11,929 nt of DNA. It comes from CAZOWL01 sp964583605. GTDB lineage: Bacteria; Pseudomonadota; Gammaproteobacteria; Chromatiales; Chromatiaceae. The notes below the pieces were generated by a model. The model was not told where the DNA came from and did no database searches. It worked only from the letters and a program-made list of their open reading frames with translations. The DNA lies in NCBI GenBank assembly GCA_964583605.1, contig CAZOWL010000113.1, forward strand, positions 1-11,929, written 5' to 3'. The translations under genes were made by a program, and so were the position numbers. Positions 6,684 through 11,929 of this stretch are shown here, piece by piece (the first letter of the stretch is position 1; each line of letters begins with the position of its first letter).

Positions 6684-7878
6684 TCAATTCAATGTGCCGT
6701 GGTGTCCGGCGATCTTCTCGTTGTCGGGGAGGTCCGCGAACATGTCGGCCAGCTTCTTCAGGGAGCCGTTGGACTTGACCGCATACACGGATACGCCTGG
6801 GCGGATGCTCTGCTCGTCGCTGCCCTCGGTAGCGGCATAGATGCGATTGAGCTCGGCGTTCCACTGAAGCATGTGTATGACGGTTGGCGACGGCTCGGAG
6901 ATGGATCGCACCTCCAGTCCGGGAACGCCGATCNNNNNNNNNNNNNNNNNNNNNNNNNNNNNNNNNNNNNNNNNNNNNNNNNNNNNNNNNNNNNNNNNNN
7001 NNNNNNNNNNNNNNNNNNNNNNNNNNNNNNNNNTCGTCGATCAGCACCAGCTCTGGCACCTCCTTGGAGGCCACGATCATCAAGTGATTGTCGTTCGTTG
7101 GTTCTTCGAGGAAGTGGGGGTTCTCATAGTCGACGTCGATGGTTTTGACGACGTCGCCCTGGGTGGCGTCGATCACCGAGACCGAGCGGTGCCCCTTGGC
7201 GATGTTCCCCACATAGACCTTGCCGTTGCTGTAGGCGGCGGCGTGTGGTGCCTTGCCCACCTGGATTTCCTTTACCGGCTTGAATGTCGCGAGATCGAAC
7301 TGGGTCACGGAGGTGCCAGGGCGCTCCACCTCGACGGGCCCCGGACCCTCACCGACCACATAGAGGTACCCCTCGCTCCACGCGGGTACCATGCCGAACG
7401 GGAAGTCAGCGACGTTCTCGGCGCGCCGGCTGACCTCGAGCTTCTCCGCATCGATCTCGACCACCGCGTCGTCGTCGAGCTCTGTGACGTAGAGGAATTT
7501 GCCATCCGGGCTCCAATAATACTGATGTCCCTGTCCCTTCTCGGAGCGCTCTGACCCGGTGGTGATTTGCTTGATAAGCTCACCGGTCTTCGCATCATGA
7601 ACGAACATGCTATTGCCGCCGTGGGTTATGGCGAAGATGTGCTTGCCGGCGGGGTCCGGCACCATGTGGGCGGGTTTGCTGCCAGGTGGGCCGGCGGTCA
7701 CGGTTGTCATGCCCTCGAGGGAAGGGAAGATCGTGATGGTTTGCCCGTTCTCGCCCCAGTTGGGAAGAAAATAGCGGTCCTGATTGGGTCCGCCGACGCT
7801 ATAGTTGCTGGCCATGGTGGGGATAGAGACTCCAGCGGCCAACAAGGCGGTGGCAATCCCGATGCGAGGTGTTTTCAC
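6684..7878 (-). CDS. secreted YVTN/YncE-type beta-propeller protein, interrupted by assembly gap
   Basis: Start is GTG at 7878 behind AGAGGAGAG. A signal peptide (about residues 1-23, ending PTMA) sends it to the periplasm. Repeating blade units follow: HMVPDPAGKHIF, HQYYWSPDGKFLYV, GMVPAWSEGYLYVV, HAAAYSNGKVYVG, HFLEEPTNDNHLMIV and, after the gap, HMLQWNAELNRIYAAT. The visible part has no cysteine and no CxxCH haem site. Histidines recur at the same place in most blades (H71, H118, H212, H255 and one after the gap). After the 100-N gap the gene continues in a different nominal frame (IGVPGLEVRSISEP to DNEKIAGHHGTLN, stop at 6684). Sequenced coding DNA totals 1095 nt, so the true gap must be a multiple of three if the gene is intact. 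Its catalytic or binding role is unknown; the spacing of 96 bp behind the permease implies one operon. Confidence 0.82.
6934..7033. other. 100-N scaffold gap
   Basis: Exactly 100 unknown bases inside the propeller gene, the conventional size for a gap of unknown length. The frame relationship across it is therefore not informative and no frameshift should be called here. Confidence 0.98.
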
Positions 7879-7935
7879 GAGGCGCTCTCCTCTGTTCTAG
7901 CTGGTGGCACGGCAGGAATTGCCATCCCTGGCGGT

Positions 7936-7961
7936 ACGCTCGTCTCGCCGCGAGCGAGCGT
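7936..7961. repeat. hairpin in permease-propeller spacer
   Basis: ACGCTCG (7936-7942) pairs with CGAGCGT (7955-7961) and CTCG (7944-7947) with CGAG (7951-7954), with one bulged base and a 3-nt loop: 11 bp in all. No T-run follows on the minus strand. It is likely an mRNA processing or stability element between cistrons, or a partial attenuator. Confidence 0.6.
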
Positions 7962-7974
7962 GATTCCTGGTGCT

Positions 7975-9447
7975 TCAGCCGCTCGTCGCGGGCTGCGGTA
8001 GGATGGCATCCGCCGTGTCGAGCCGCGGCTTGGTCCGGAACACCAGCTCATCTGTGTTGCTGGCAAGGATCTCGCGCAGCCGCAGTCCGAGGAAGTTGCG
8101 CGCGGCCTGGAAGGACATCACCAGGATGCCAATCAGCAGCAGGCTGTAGCCGACCGCCCAGGCGACCTCGCTGCCGCCGAGGGTGAAGGACGCCCACTCG
8201 GGGATGGTGATGAAGGTCGTCAGCCCCTCGCCGAAGACGATTGGATCGATCTGGTCCTGGAAGAGGGTGTAGGGCAGGTAGCCGATGTAGAACCCGGGCA
8301 GCGCCACCAGCGCGGTGGAGTAGCCCAGCCCGAGCCGGGCGTAGGTGCGCACCTCGCAGCCGATCATGAAGACCGCACCCATGGCGAGCAGCGGGCCGCC
8401 GAGGATGTGCCCCCAGTAGAGCCCGGCATGGCCCGAGGCGTTGGGGATGGTGCCCTGGCCGGTCAGCCACCAGAGCATGATGAAGAGATTGAATACGACG
8501 ACCGATACCATGAAGCCCTGCAGGGGCAGCATGCCGCGGAACATCCGGTAGGTGGCTTGGGGCACGCCCCCTTTGAGGTAGAAGGCCTCCTCGGTGAAGG
8601 TCGCCTCCGGGGCCATCACCGAGCACTCGGTGCCGAAGCCGGTCTTGGCGATGCCGAAGCCGAGCAGCAGGCCGGGGATCGCCATCCACAGCACCTCCGT
8701 CCAACCGATGTGATTGACCGAGCCGGAGATCCAGCCGGTGAGGCCGAACCACAGCGGCATGACGAAGATGGTCAGGATCAGAAAGCCGTTGAGGACCCAG
8801 CGCGTGAGGCTGTGCCATGGCTTGTAGCTGGGGTCGTAGCCCGGCTGGGGATTGACCGGATTGCCCTGGTTTTCACGTGCTGTGCTCAGGGTCTCCTGGT
8901 GCTTGAAGTAGCCGCCCAGCCCCGCCTTCATGGCGATCAGGAAGGCCAAGAAGGCGAAGGGGATGCCCGAGAGCAGGACCACCCAGGAGGCGATGCTCAT
9001 GGCCGGGATGCCACCCATGAAGTGGTGCGTGGTGCAGCCGGCGGCGAGCCGTGTGCCGAAGGAGAAGAGCAGCCCGCCGATGAAGGCCAGGGCCAGCATC
9101 TTCCAGTTGTACTTCACCCAGCCGCGGGACTCCCGTTCCGTGACCGCCACCAGCCGTGCGCCCAGGAGCGCGGCGATGATGGTCCAGTGGATGCCCGGTT
9201 CGTAAACCCGGGCCACCCAGTCGATGCCGAACAGGTGCTCCTCGGTGACCGCGAACATCTGGGCGAGGCCCGTGGTCACGACGATGAACATATCGGTGTG
9301 AAAGTAGAAGACGATCTCGGCGAGGCCCACCAGCAGTCCGCCGAGCCAGAATGGCCACTGGCGGGCCAGCAGACGCTTGCCGAGCCCCTCGCGGGGCGCT
9401 CCCAGGCCGGCCGGGGCCTTCGGGTATTGGGTCGTGATGGTCGACAT
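7975..9447 (-). CDS. YeeE/YedE-family sulfur-anion permease
   Basis: A 490-aa inner-membrane protein with about ten hydrophobic segments arranged as two halves. YeeE/YedE proteins (TsuA, SoxT, PmpAB) import thiosulfate or related sulfur compounds by passing them along conserved cysteines. Three cysteines in the expected settings are present: C138 in GTRLAAGCTTHHFMGG, C275 in GFGTECSVMAPE and C364 in FMIGCEVRTYARLGLGY. The protein is longer than simple YeeE proteins (330-400 aa), with a soluble insert at about 181-212 between halves and a hydrophilic C-terminal tail. ATG 9447 follows GAGGAG at good spacing. It lies 90 bp behind a secreted sulfurtransferase and before the propeller gene, supporting a role in moving a sulfur anion between periplasm and cytoplasm. 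The exact substrate cannot be read from the sequence. Confidence 0.9.
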   Translation of the reverse strand: MSTITTQYPKAPAGLGAPREGLGKRLLARQWPFWLGGLLVGLAEIVFYFHTDMFIVVTTGLAQMFAVTEEHLFGIDWVARVYEPGIHWTIIAALLGARLVAVTERESRGWVKYNWKMLALAFIGGLLFSFGTRLAAGCTTHHFMGGIPAMSIASWVVLLSGIPFAFLAFLIAMKAGLGGYFKHQETLSTARENQGNPVNPQPGYDPSYKPWHSLTRWVLNGFLILTIFVMPLWFGLTGWISGSVNHIGWTEVLWMAIPGLLLGFGIAKTGFGTECSVMAPEATFTEEAFYLKGGVPQATYRMFRGMLPLQGFMVSVVVFNLFIMLWWLTGQGTIPNASGHAGLYWGHILGGPLLAMGAVFMIGCEVRTYARLGLGYSTALVALPGFYIGYLPYTLFQDQIDPIVFGEGLTTFITIPEWASFTLGGSEVAWAVGYSLLLIGILVMSFQAARNFLGLRLREILASNTDELVFRTKPRLDTADAILPQPATSG

Positions 9448-9498
9448 GAGCGAGCTCCTCGAAATGGATCAGTGAGGCGGTTGGATCCGACAGGCGGT

Positions 9499-9523
9499 GT
9501 GCCGCCCCGGCGGCGGGGGGCAC
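9499..9523. repeat. hairpin in sulfurtransferase-permease spacer
   Basis: GTGCC (9499-9503) pairs with GGCAC (9519-9523) and CCCC (9505-9508) with GGGG (9515-9518), one bulged G, 6-nt loop. It sits in the 90-bp gap between cistrons and lacks a T-run, like the hairpin in the next spacer. Confidence 0.58.
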
Positions 9524-9537
9524 CCGAGCCTGGCGAG

Positions 9538-10548
9538 CTATTCGAACCGCGTACTGACGGGGCGCGCCGGATCGGCGGACCACTCGTTCATGGAGCCGTC
9601 GTAGAGGCTGCTTCGCGAATCGCCCAGCAGCTCGTGCATCACGAACCAGCCGGAGCTGGCCAGGTGGCCAGTGTTGCAGTGCACGACGGTCGGCTTGTCG
9701 GTGGCGATACCGAGCTGCTCCGACACGCGCCTGAGCTCGTCCGTGCCATAGAAGATCGAGCCCTTGCCGCTCTCCTTGACGTAGAGGTTGAAGGGCAGGT
9801 TCTTGGCCCCGGGCACATGGCCCTTGGCGGCCACCTTCTCGGACTTGTGCAGCAGGCCCAGGTAGTAGTCCTGGGTGCGCACGTCCAGGAGCTGGGCATC
9901 GCCCGTGGTGCTGGCGCGCTGCACGTCATCCAGGTTTGCGAGCAGCTCGCGGCGCTCGGCCGTCGCCTGCCAATCGCCCTTGCCAGGCTTGGTGCGGCCG
10001 TACTCGATCTTGCGCCGCTCGTCGGCCCACTTGGCGACCCCGCCGTCGAGCATCGCGACCTGGTCGTGGCCGAAATACTTCAGCGTCCAGTAGAGCCGGG
10101 TGCCATCGGCGACCGCCGGCGCACCATCGCCGGGATGGGTGATCACCACGGCGCTGTCCTGACTGACACCGCGCGCGCGCATCAACGCCTCGAATGCCTC
10201 CTTGCTTGGCACCTGATCGTAGAGCTCGCTACTGCCGCGCTTGTCTTTCACCGCAATCTCCTTCCACGCGATCAGGGACGAGTCTGGGATGTGCCCGGAG
10301 ACGCCTCCGCCGCCGCCCTTGGCGCCGCAGGCCTGCACGCCGGCGACCTCGCCGCCACCGCCCGACTTGCGGATGAAGCTCTGCGGATCACGGCGGACAT
10401 CGAGCACCACGACCTCATCGAGGTGCTCGGCGAGCCACTGAGTATCGACCAGGGGGCCAGGCAGCTCGACCGCCTGGAGCGGAAGCGCCGCGCCGAGCAG
10501 GCACAGCAGGGCGCCAGACGCGAAGGTGCGGAAAAGGGGTGGTTGCAT
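9538..10548 (-). CDS. secreted two-domain rhodanese (3-mercaptopyruvate/thiosulfate sulfurtransferase family)
   Basis: A 336-aa protein with an N-terminal signal peptide (hydrophobic core ALLCLLGAALPLQA, residues 13-26), hence periplasmic. Two rhodanese domains follow. The first (about 31-178: LVDTQWLAEHL, VVVLDVRRD, LKYFGHDQVAMLDGG) is the non-catalytic type: H138-P139 stand where the cysteine would be. The second (about 200-336) carries C291 in VVHCNTGHLASSGWFV, the persulfide-forming residue. The first domain has an unusual glycine-rich insert, residues 63-84, with two runs of glycines around C74. The family moves sulfane sulfur from thiosulfate or mercaptopyruvate to an acceptor. I chose ATG 10548 because GGAGGA lies just upstream and the signal peptide starts there; the frame stays open upstream without signal-like sequence. 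It is the first gene of the operon with permease and propeller. Confidence 0.9.
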   Translation of the reverse strand: MQPPLFRTFASGALLCLLGAALPLQAVELPGPLVDTQWLAEHLDEVVVLDVRRDPQSFIRKSGGGGEVAGVQACGAKGGGGGVSGHIPDSSLIAWKEIAVKDKRGSSELYDQVPSKEAFEALMRARGVSQDSAVVITHPGDGAPAVADGTRLYWTLKYFGHDQVAMLDGGVAKWADERRKIEYGRTKPGKGDWQATAERRELLANLDDVQRASTTGDAQLLDVRTQDYYLGLLHKSEKVAAKGHVPGAKNLPFNLYVKESGKGSIFYGTDELRRVSEQLGIATDKPTVVHCNTGHLASSGWFVMHELLGDSRSSLYDGSMNEWSADPARPVSTRFE

Positions 10549-10590
10549 GACGATCCTCCAAAATGGCGTCGTTATTGGTATCGCACTCAT

Positions 10591-10618
10591 GCCTGGCCGC
10601 TGCACAGACCGGCCAGGC
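10591..10618. repeat. 9-bp inverted repeat in the sulfurtransferase leader
   Basis: GCCTGGCCG (10591-10599) and CGGCCAGGC (10610-10618) are perfect complements around a 10-nt spacer. If transcription starts at the sigma54 candidate, this forms a hairpin in the leader some 40 nt before the sulfurtransferase start; alternatively it is a protein-binding site. Confidence 0.6.
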
Positions 10619-10665
10619 TCTGTGTCGCCCCGCGGGATGCCTCGACGCGAGGGACAAGTCACTTG

Positions 10666-10681
10666 AGCAATATCGATGCCT
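10666..10681 (-). promoter_or_regulatory. candidate sigma54 (-24/-12) promoter of the sulfur operon
   Basis: The minus strand reads AGGCATCGATATTGCT. Against the consensus TGGCAYRNNNNTTGCW it matches 10 of 12 defined positions, with the essential GG and GC dinucleotides separated by exactly 10 bp. Transcription would begin near 10655, giving a leader of about 107 nt before ATG 10548. The neighbouring upstream gene on the same strand encodes a sigma54 activator, which raises the credibility. The two mismatches are at the first base and the R position. Confidence 0.5.
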
Positions 10682-10691
10682 GGATCTATGT

Positions 10692-10726
10692 CGCTGATCG
10701 TCAATGGTTTGGATTGATGATCGGCG
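10692..10726 (+). repeat. 14-bp hairpin with two G-U pairs (plus-strand RNA)
   Basis: Arms 10692-10705 (CGCTGATCGTCAAT) and 10713-10726 (ATTGATGATCGGCG), 7-nt loop. All 14 positions pair if the plus strand is transcribed, two of them as G-U (10695/10723 and 10700/10718); on the minus strand these would be A-C mismatches. It abuts the next hairpin with no spacer. Confidence 0.75.
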
Positions 10727-10780
10727 GACTCGCGCCCTGGCGAAATCCCATGGGTGTGGGATTTTGCCAGGGTGCGAGTC
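10727..10780 (+). repeat. 24-bp hairpin with two G-U pairs (plus-strand RNA)
   Basis: Arms 10727-10750 and 10757-10780 with loop TGGGTG. All 24 positions pair on the plus strand; 10734/10773 and 10742/10765 are G-U, the rest Watson-Crick. The arms contain CCCTGGCGAAATCCCA and TGGGATTTTGCCAGGG. It may be an activator-binding region for the sigma54 promoter (46-115 bp upstream of its -24 element), a small structured RNA, or a MITE-like repeat. Confidence 0.8.
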
Positions 10781-10818
10781 GACACTGAGCCAGATGTCGT
10801 CCGAGCCGAACAGACGGG

Positions 10819-10894
10819 GTGTAGGTGCGGCTTCAGCCGCACGGAGGCCATGGCCTCTGGCCGCATTGCGTTGCGGCTGAAGCCGCACCTACAC
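10819..10894. repeat. perfect REP-type inverted pair with central palindrome
   Basis: Arms of 23 bp at 10819-10841 and 10872-10894 are exact reverse complements; each contains the self-complementary core TGCGGCTTCAGCCGCA or its complement TGCGGCTGAAGCCGCA. The 30-bp centre includes the 14-bp perfect palindrome GAGGCCATGGCCTC (10844-10857). The GTAGGTGCGGCTTCAGCCGC pattern is a common genomic repeat type in proteobacteria. Confidence 0.85.
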
Positions 10895-11131
10895 CGAATT
10901 TACGGGTCTCGCAGCGTGGCATTTCTCCTCTGCCGGACAAGGCAGGCAGCAGGGCGCACCGCCCGGTGCGACGAAGCGAGCACCGGTCCCCAGGCGCGCC
11001 TTGGTGACGGCGTCGGCGTGCAATAGGCTGCCCAGGCCGCGGGCCCGCGACGCTTCCGCAAACGCAGGCTCGACGATCCTGTGCGGGCCGAGCGATTCGA
11101 CGTGCAGCCAGCCCGGCGATGAAATGTCGCC
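10889..11131 (-). other. 80-codon open stretch without start codon, possible gene fragment
   Basis: Between a TGA (11132-11134) and a TAG (10889-10891) the minus strand is open and reads with a protein-like composition: GWLHVESLGPHRIVEPAFAE, GLGSLLHADAVTKARLGTGA and a cysteine-rich end APCCLPCPAEEKCH. There is no ATG; a TTG at the LLH position is the only plausible internal start. The stop falls inside an arm of the REP-type repeat. I do not recognise the protein; it may be a decayed fragment or chance. Confidence 0.2.
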
Positions 11132-11145
11132 TCATCCCTGATCGC

Positions 11146-11184
11146 GCCCTCACCCCCACCGGCTCCCAGTGGGCGAGGGAGCAC
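11146..11184 (-). repeat. dispersed palindromic repeat, copy 2 (inverted relative to copy 1)
   Basis: Read on the minus strand it goes CCCTCGCCCACTGGGAGCC then GGTGGGGGTGAGGGC, the same plan as the element at 3580-3617 (CCCTCGCCCC, AGC, GGGG, then TTGGGGTGAGGGG), with several substitutions. Confidence 0.6.
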
Positions 11185-11282
11185 ACCTGCTTCGCCAATT
11201 TCACGTAATGGGCATACCTCTCAGCCGGCGTCAGCCGCGAAGCGCAAGCGCCGTCGCACGGCGCGAATGGTCCGCAGTCGGC

Positions 11283-11929
11283 TCAGTCCCTGAGCTTCCG
11301 ATACAGCGTGGTGACATCGATCCCGAGCCGGCGCGCGGCCTCGCTCTTGTTGCCCGCGCAGCGCTCCAGCATCTGGCGGATCCAGACCCGTTCCACCTCG
11401 GCGAGCGAGGCATCGGGGCCGAACGGCAATGTCGGGGAGGGTGTGGCAGCGGGCGCGGGGCGCAGCTCGATCGGCAGGTGGGCGAGGTCGATCTGTTCGT
11501 CGGGGGCGAGGATGACGGCGCGTTGGATCAGGTTCTCCAGCTCGCGGATATTACCGGGCCAATGGTAGCGGCGCAGACCTTCGATCGCGGCGGGGGTGAA
11601 GGTGCGGGCGGGCCGCTCCAGCTCGCGGGCGAAGCCTGGCAGCAGGGCCTCGGCGAGCGGCAGGATATCCTCGACCCGCTCGCGCAGTGGCGGCAGGGTG
11701 ATGGGGAAGACGTTGATGCGGAAGTAGAGGTCCTGACGGAAGGCGTCGCTGGCTACCAGGGGCTCGAGCGGCTGGTTGCTGGCGAAGACGAGGCGCACGT
11801 CGACCTGGACCGGGCGCACCCCGCCGACCCGCAGCAGGGTGCGGTCCTGGATGAAGTGCAGCAGCCGCGCCTGCACCTCGCGGCTGGCGCTGTTGATCTC
11901 GTCGAGCAGCAGGGTACCGCCGTCGGCCA
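11283..11929 (-). CDS. sigma54-dependent transcriptional activator (NtrC family), C-terminal part
   Basis: 214 residues are visible; the N-terminal sensing domain, Walker A and GAFTGA loop lie beyond the window edge. Visible AAA+ parts: ADGGTLLLDEI (Walker B), VDVRLVFASNQPLE (sensor I region), FRQDLYFRINVFPITLPPLR (arginine-finger region) and YHWPGNIRELENLIQRAVIL (sensor II). The C-terminus is a Fis-type helix-turn-helix, AGNKSEAARRLGIDVTTLYRKLRD, ending at TGA 11283-11285. Such proteins hydrolyse ATP to open sigma54-RNA polymerase promoters and bind palindromic sites upstream. It is on the same strand as the sulfur operon and directly upstream of it, and a -24/-12 candidate lies in between, so that operon is its most likely target. 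Whether it is a response regulator paired with a kinase cannot be seen here. Confidence 0.92.
   Translation of the reverse strand, partial: ADGGTLLLDEINSASREVQARLLHFIQDRTLLRVGGVRPVQVDVRLVFASNQPLEPLVASDAFRQDLYFRINVFPITLPPLRERVEDILPLAEALLPGFARELERPARTFTPAAIEGLRRYHWPGNIRELENLIQRAVILAPDEQIDLAHLPIELRPAPAATPSPTLPFGPDASLAEVERVWIRQMLERCAGNKSEAARRLGIDVTTLYRKLRD

Larger units (their letters stand above)
10549..11282. other. control region between regulator and sulfur operon
   Basis: A 734-bp non-coding stretch, dense in inverted repeats, which are listed separately. Besides those it has a CCTCG-ACG-CGAGG mini-hairpin at 10640-10652, a CGCGGGCCCGCG palindrome at 11038-11049, and a minus-strand open stretch at 10889-11131 without a start codon. 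No intrinsic terminator with a T-run is visible behind the regulator stop. Confidence 0.55.

Noticed and set aside
6516..7148. Plus-strand frame running through the terminator and the N gap
   Set aside because: It depends on unknown bases, crosses a strong terminator and is antisense to the propeller.
6684..7878. Frameshift in the propeller gene
   Set aside because: The frame change coincides with a 100-N placeholder of unknown true length, so it cannot be called a mutation.
8407..10788. A 793-codon open frame on the plus strand across the sulfur operon
   Set aside because: It is antisense to the sulfurtransferase and the permease, has no recognisable domain and a low-complexity charged composition, and exists because GC-rich codon bias leaves the opposite frame open.

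Overview
The window is GC-rich DNA with the tightly packed genes of a proteobacterium. A periplasmic two-domain sulfurtransferase, a YeeE/YedE sulfur-anion permease, a second periplasmic rhodanese and a SulP anion transporter remnant point to a sulfur-oxidising gammaproteobacterium of Chromatiales type. That placement is inferred from gene content; no phylogenetic marker is present. The sequence is a draft scaffold with one 100-N gap at 6934-7033.

Left part (1-6.2 kb): a patchwork of intact and broken genes. A SulP transporter (minus strand) has lost its middle and is frame-shifted. A 54-codon remnant of a macro (ADP-ribose-binding) domain gene overlaps the start of an intact NAD-salvage pair: nicotinate phosphoribosyltransferase (pncB) and nicotinamidase (pncA), which overlap by ATGA. 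After a 600-bp spacer carrying two palindromic repeats comes an iron-uptake accessory pair on the minus strand (DUF3649 intact, PepSY-TM gene degraded). It is split by a plus-strand toxin-antitoxin pair whose PIN toxin has an in-frame amber stop while its ribbon-helix-helix antitoxin is intact. A secreted single-domain rhodanese follows on the minus strand.

Right part (6.6-11.9 kb): a well-ordered minus-strand block. Reading in the direction of transcription, it holds a sigma54-dependent regulator (cut by the window edge), a 730-bp control region, a secreted two-domain sulfurtransferase, a 490-aa YeeE/YedE permease with three conserved-context cysteines, and a secreted seven-bladed-type beta-propeller interrupted by the assembly gap. 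A strong hairpin terminator follows. The control region contains a -24/-12 type sigma54 promoter candidate 107 nt or so upstream of the sulfurtransferase start. It also has two consecutive long hairpins (14 and 24 bp) whose only non-Watson-Crick pairs are all G-U on the plus strand, and a perfect REP-type inverted pair.

Working model (inference): the regulator drives a periplasmic sulfur-handling operon. The sulfurtransferase acts on thiosulfate or a related sulfane donor, the permease moves a sulfur anion across the inner membrane, and the cysteine-free propeller has an unknown partner role. This combination is the best candidate in the window for an uncharacterised system.
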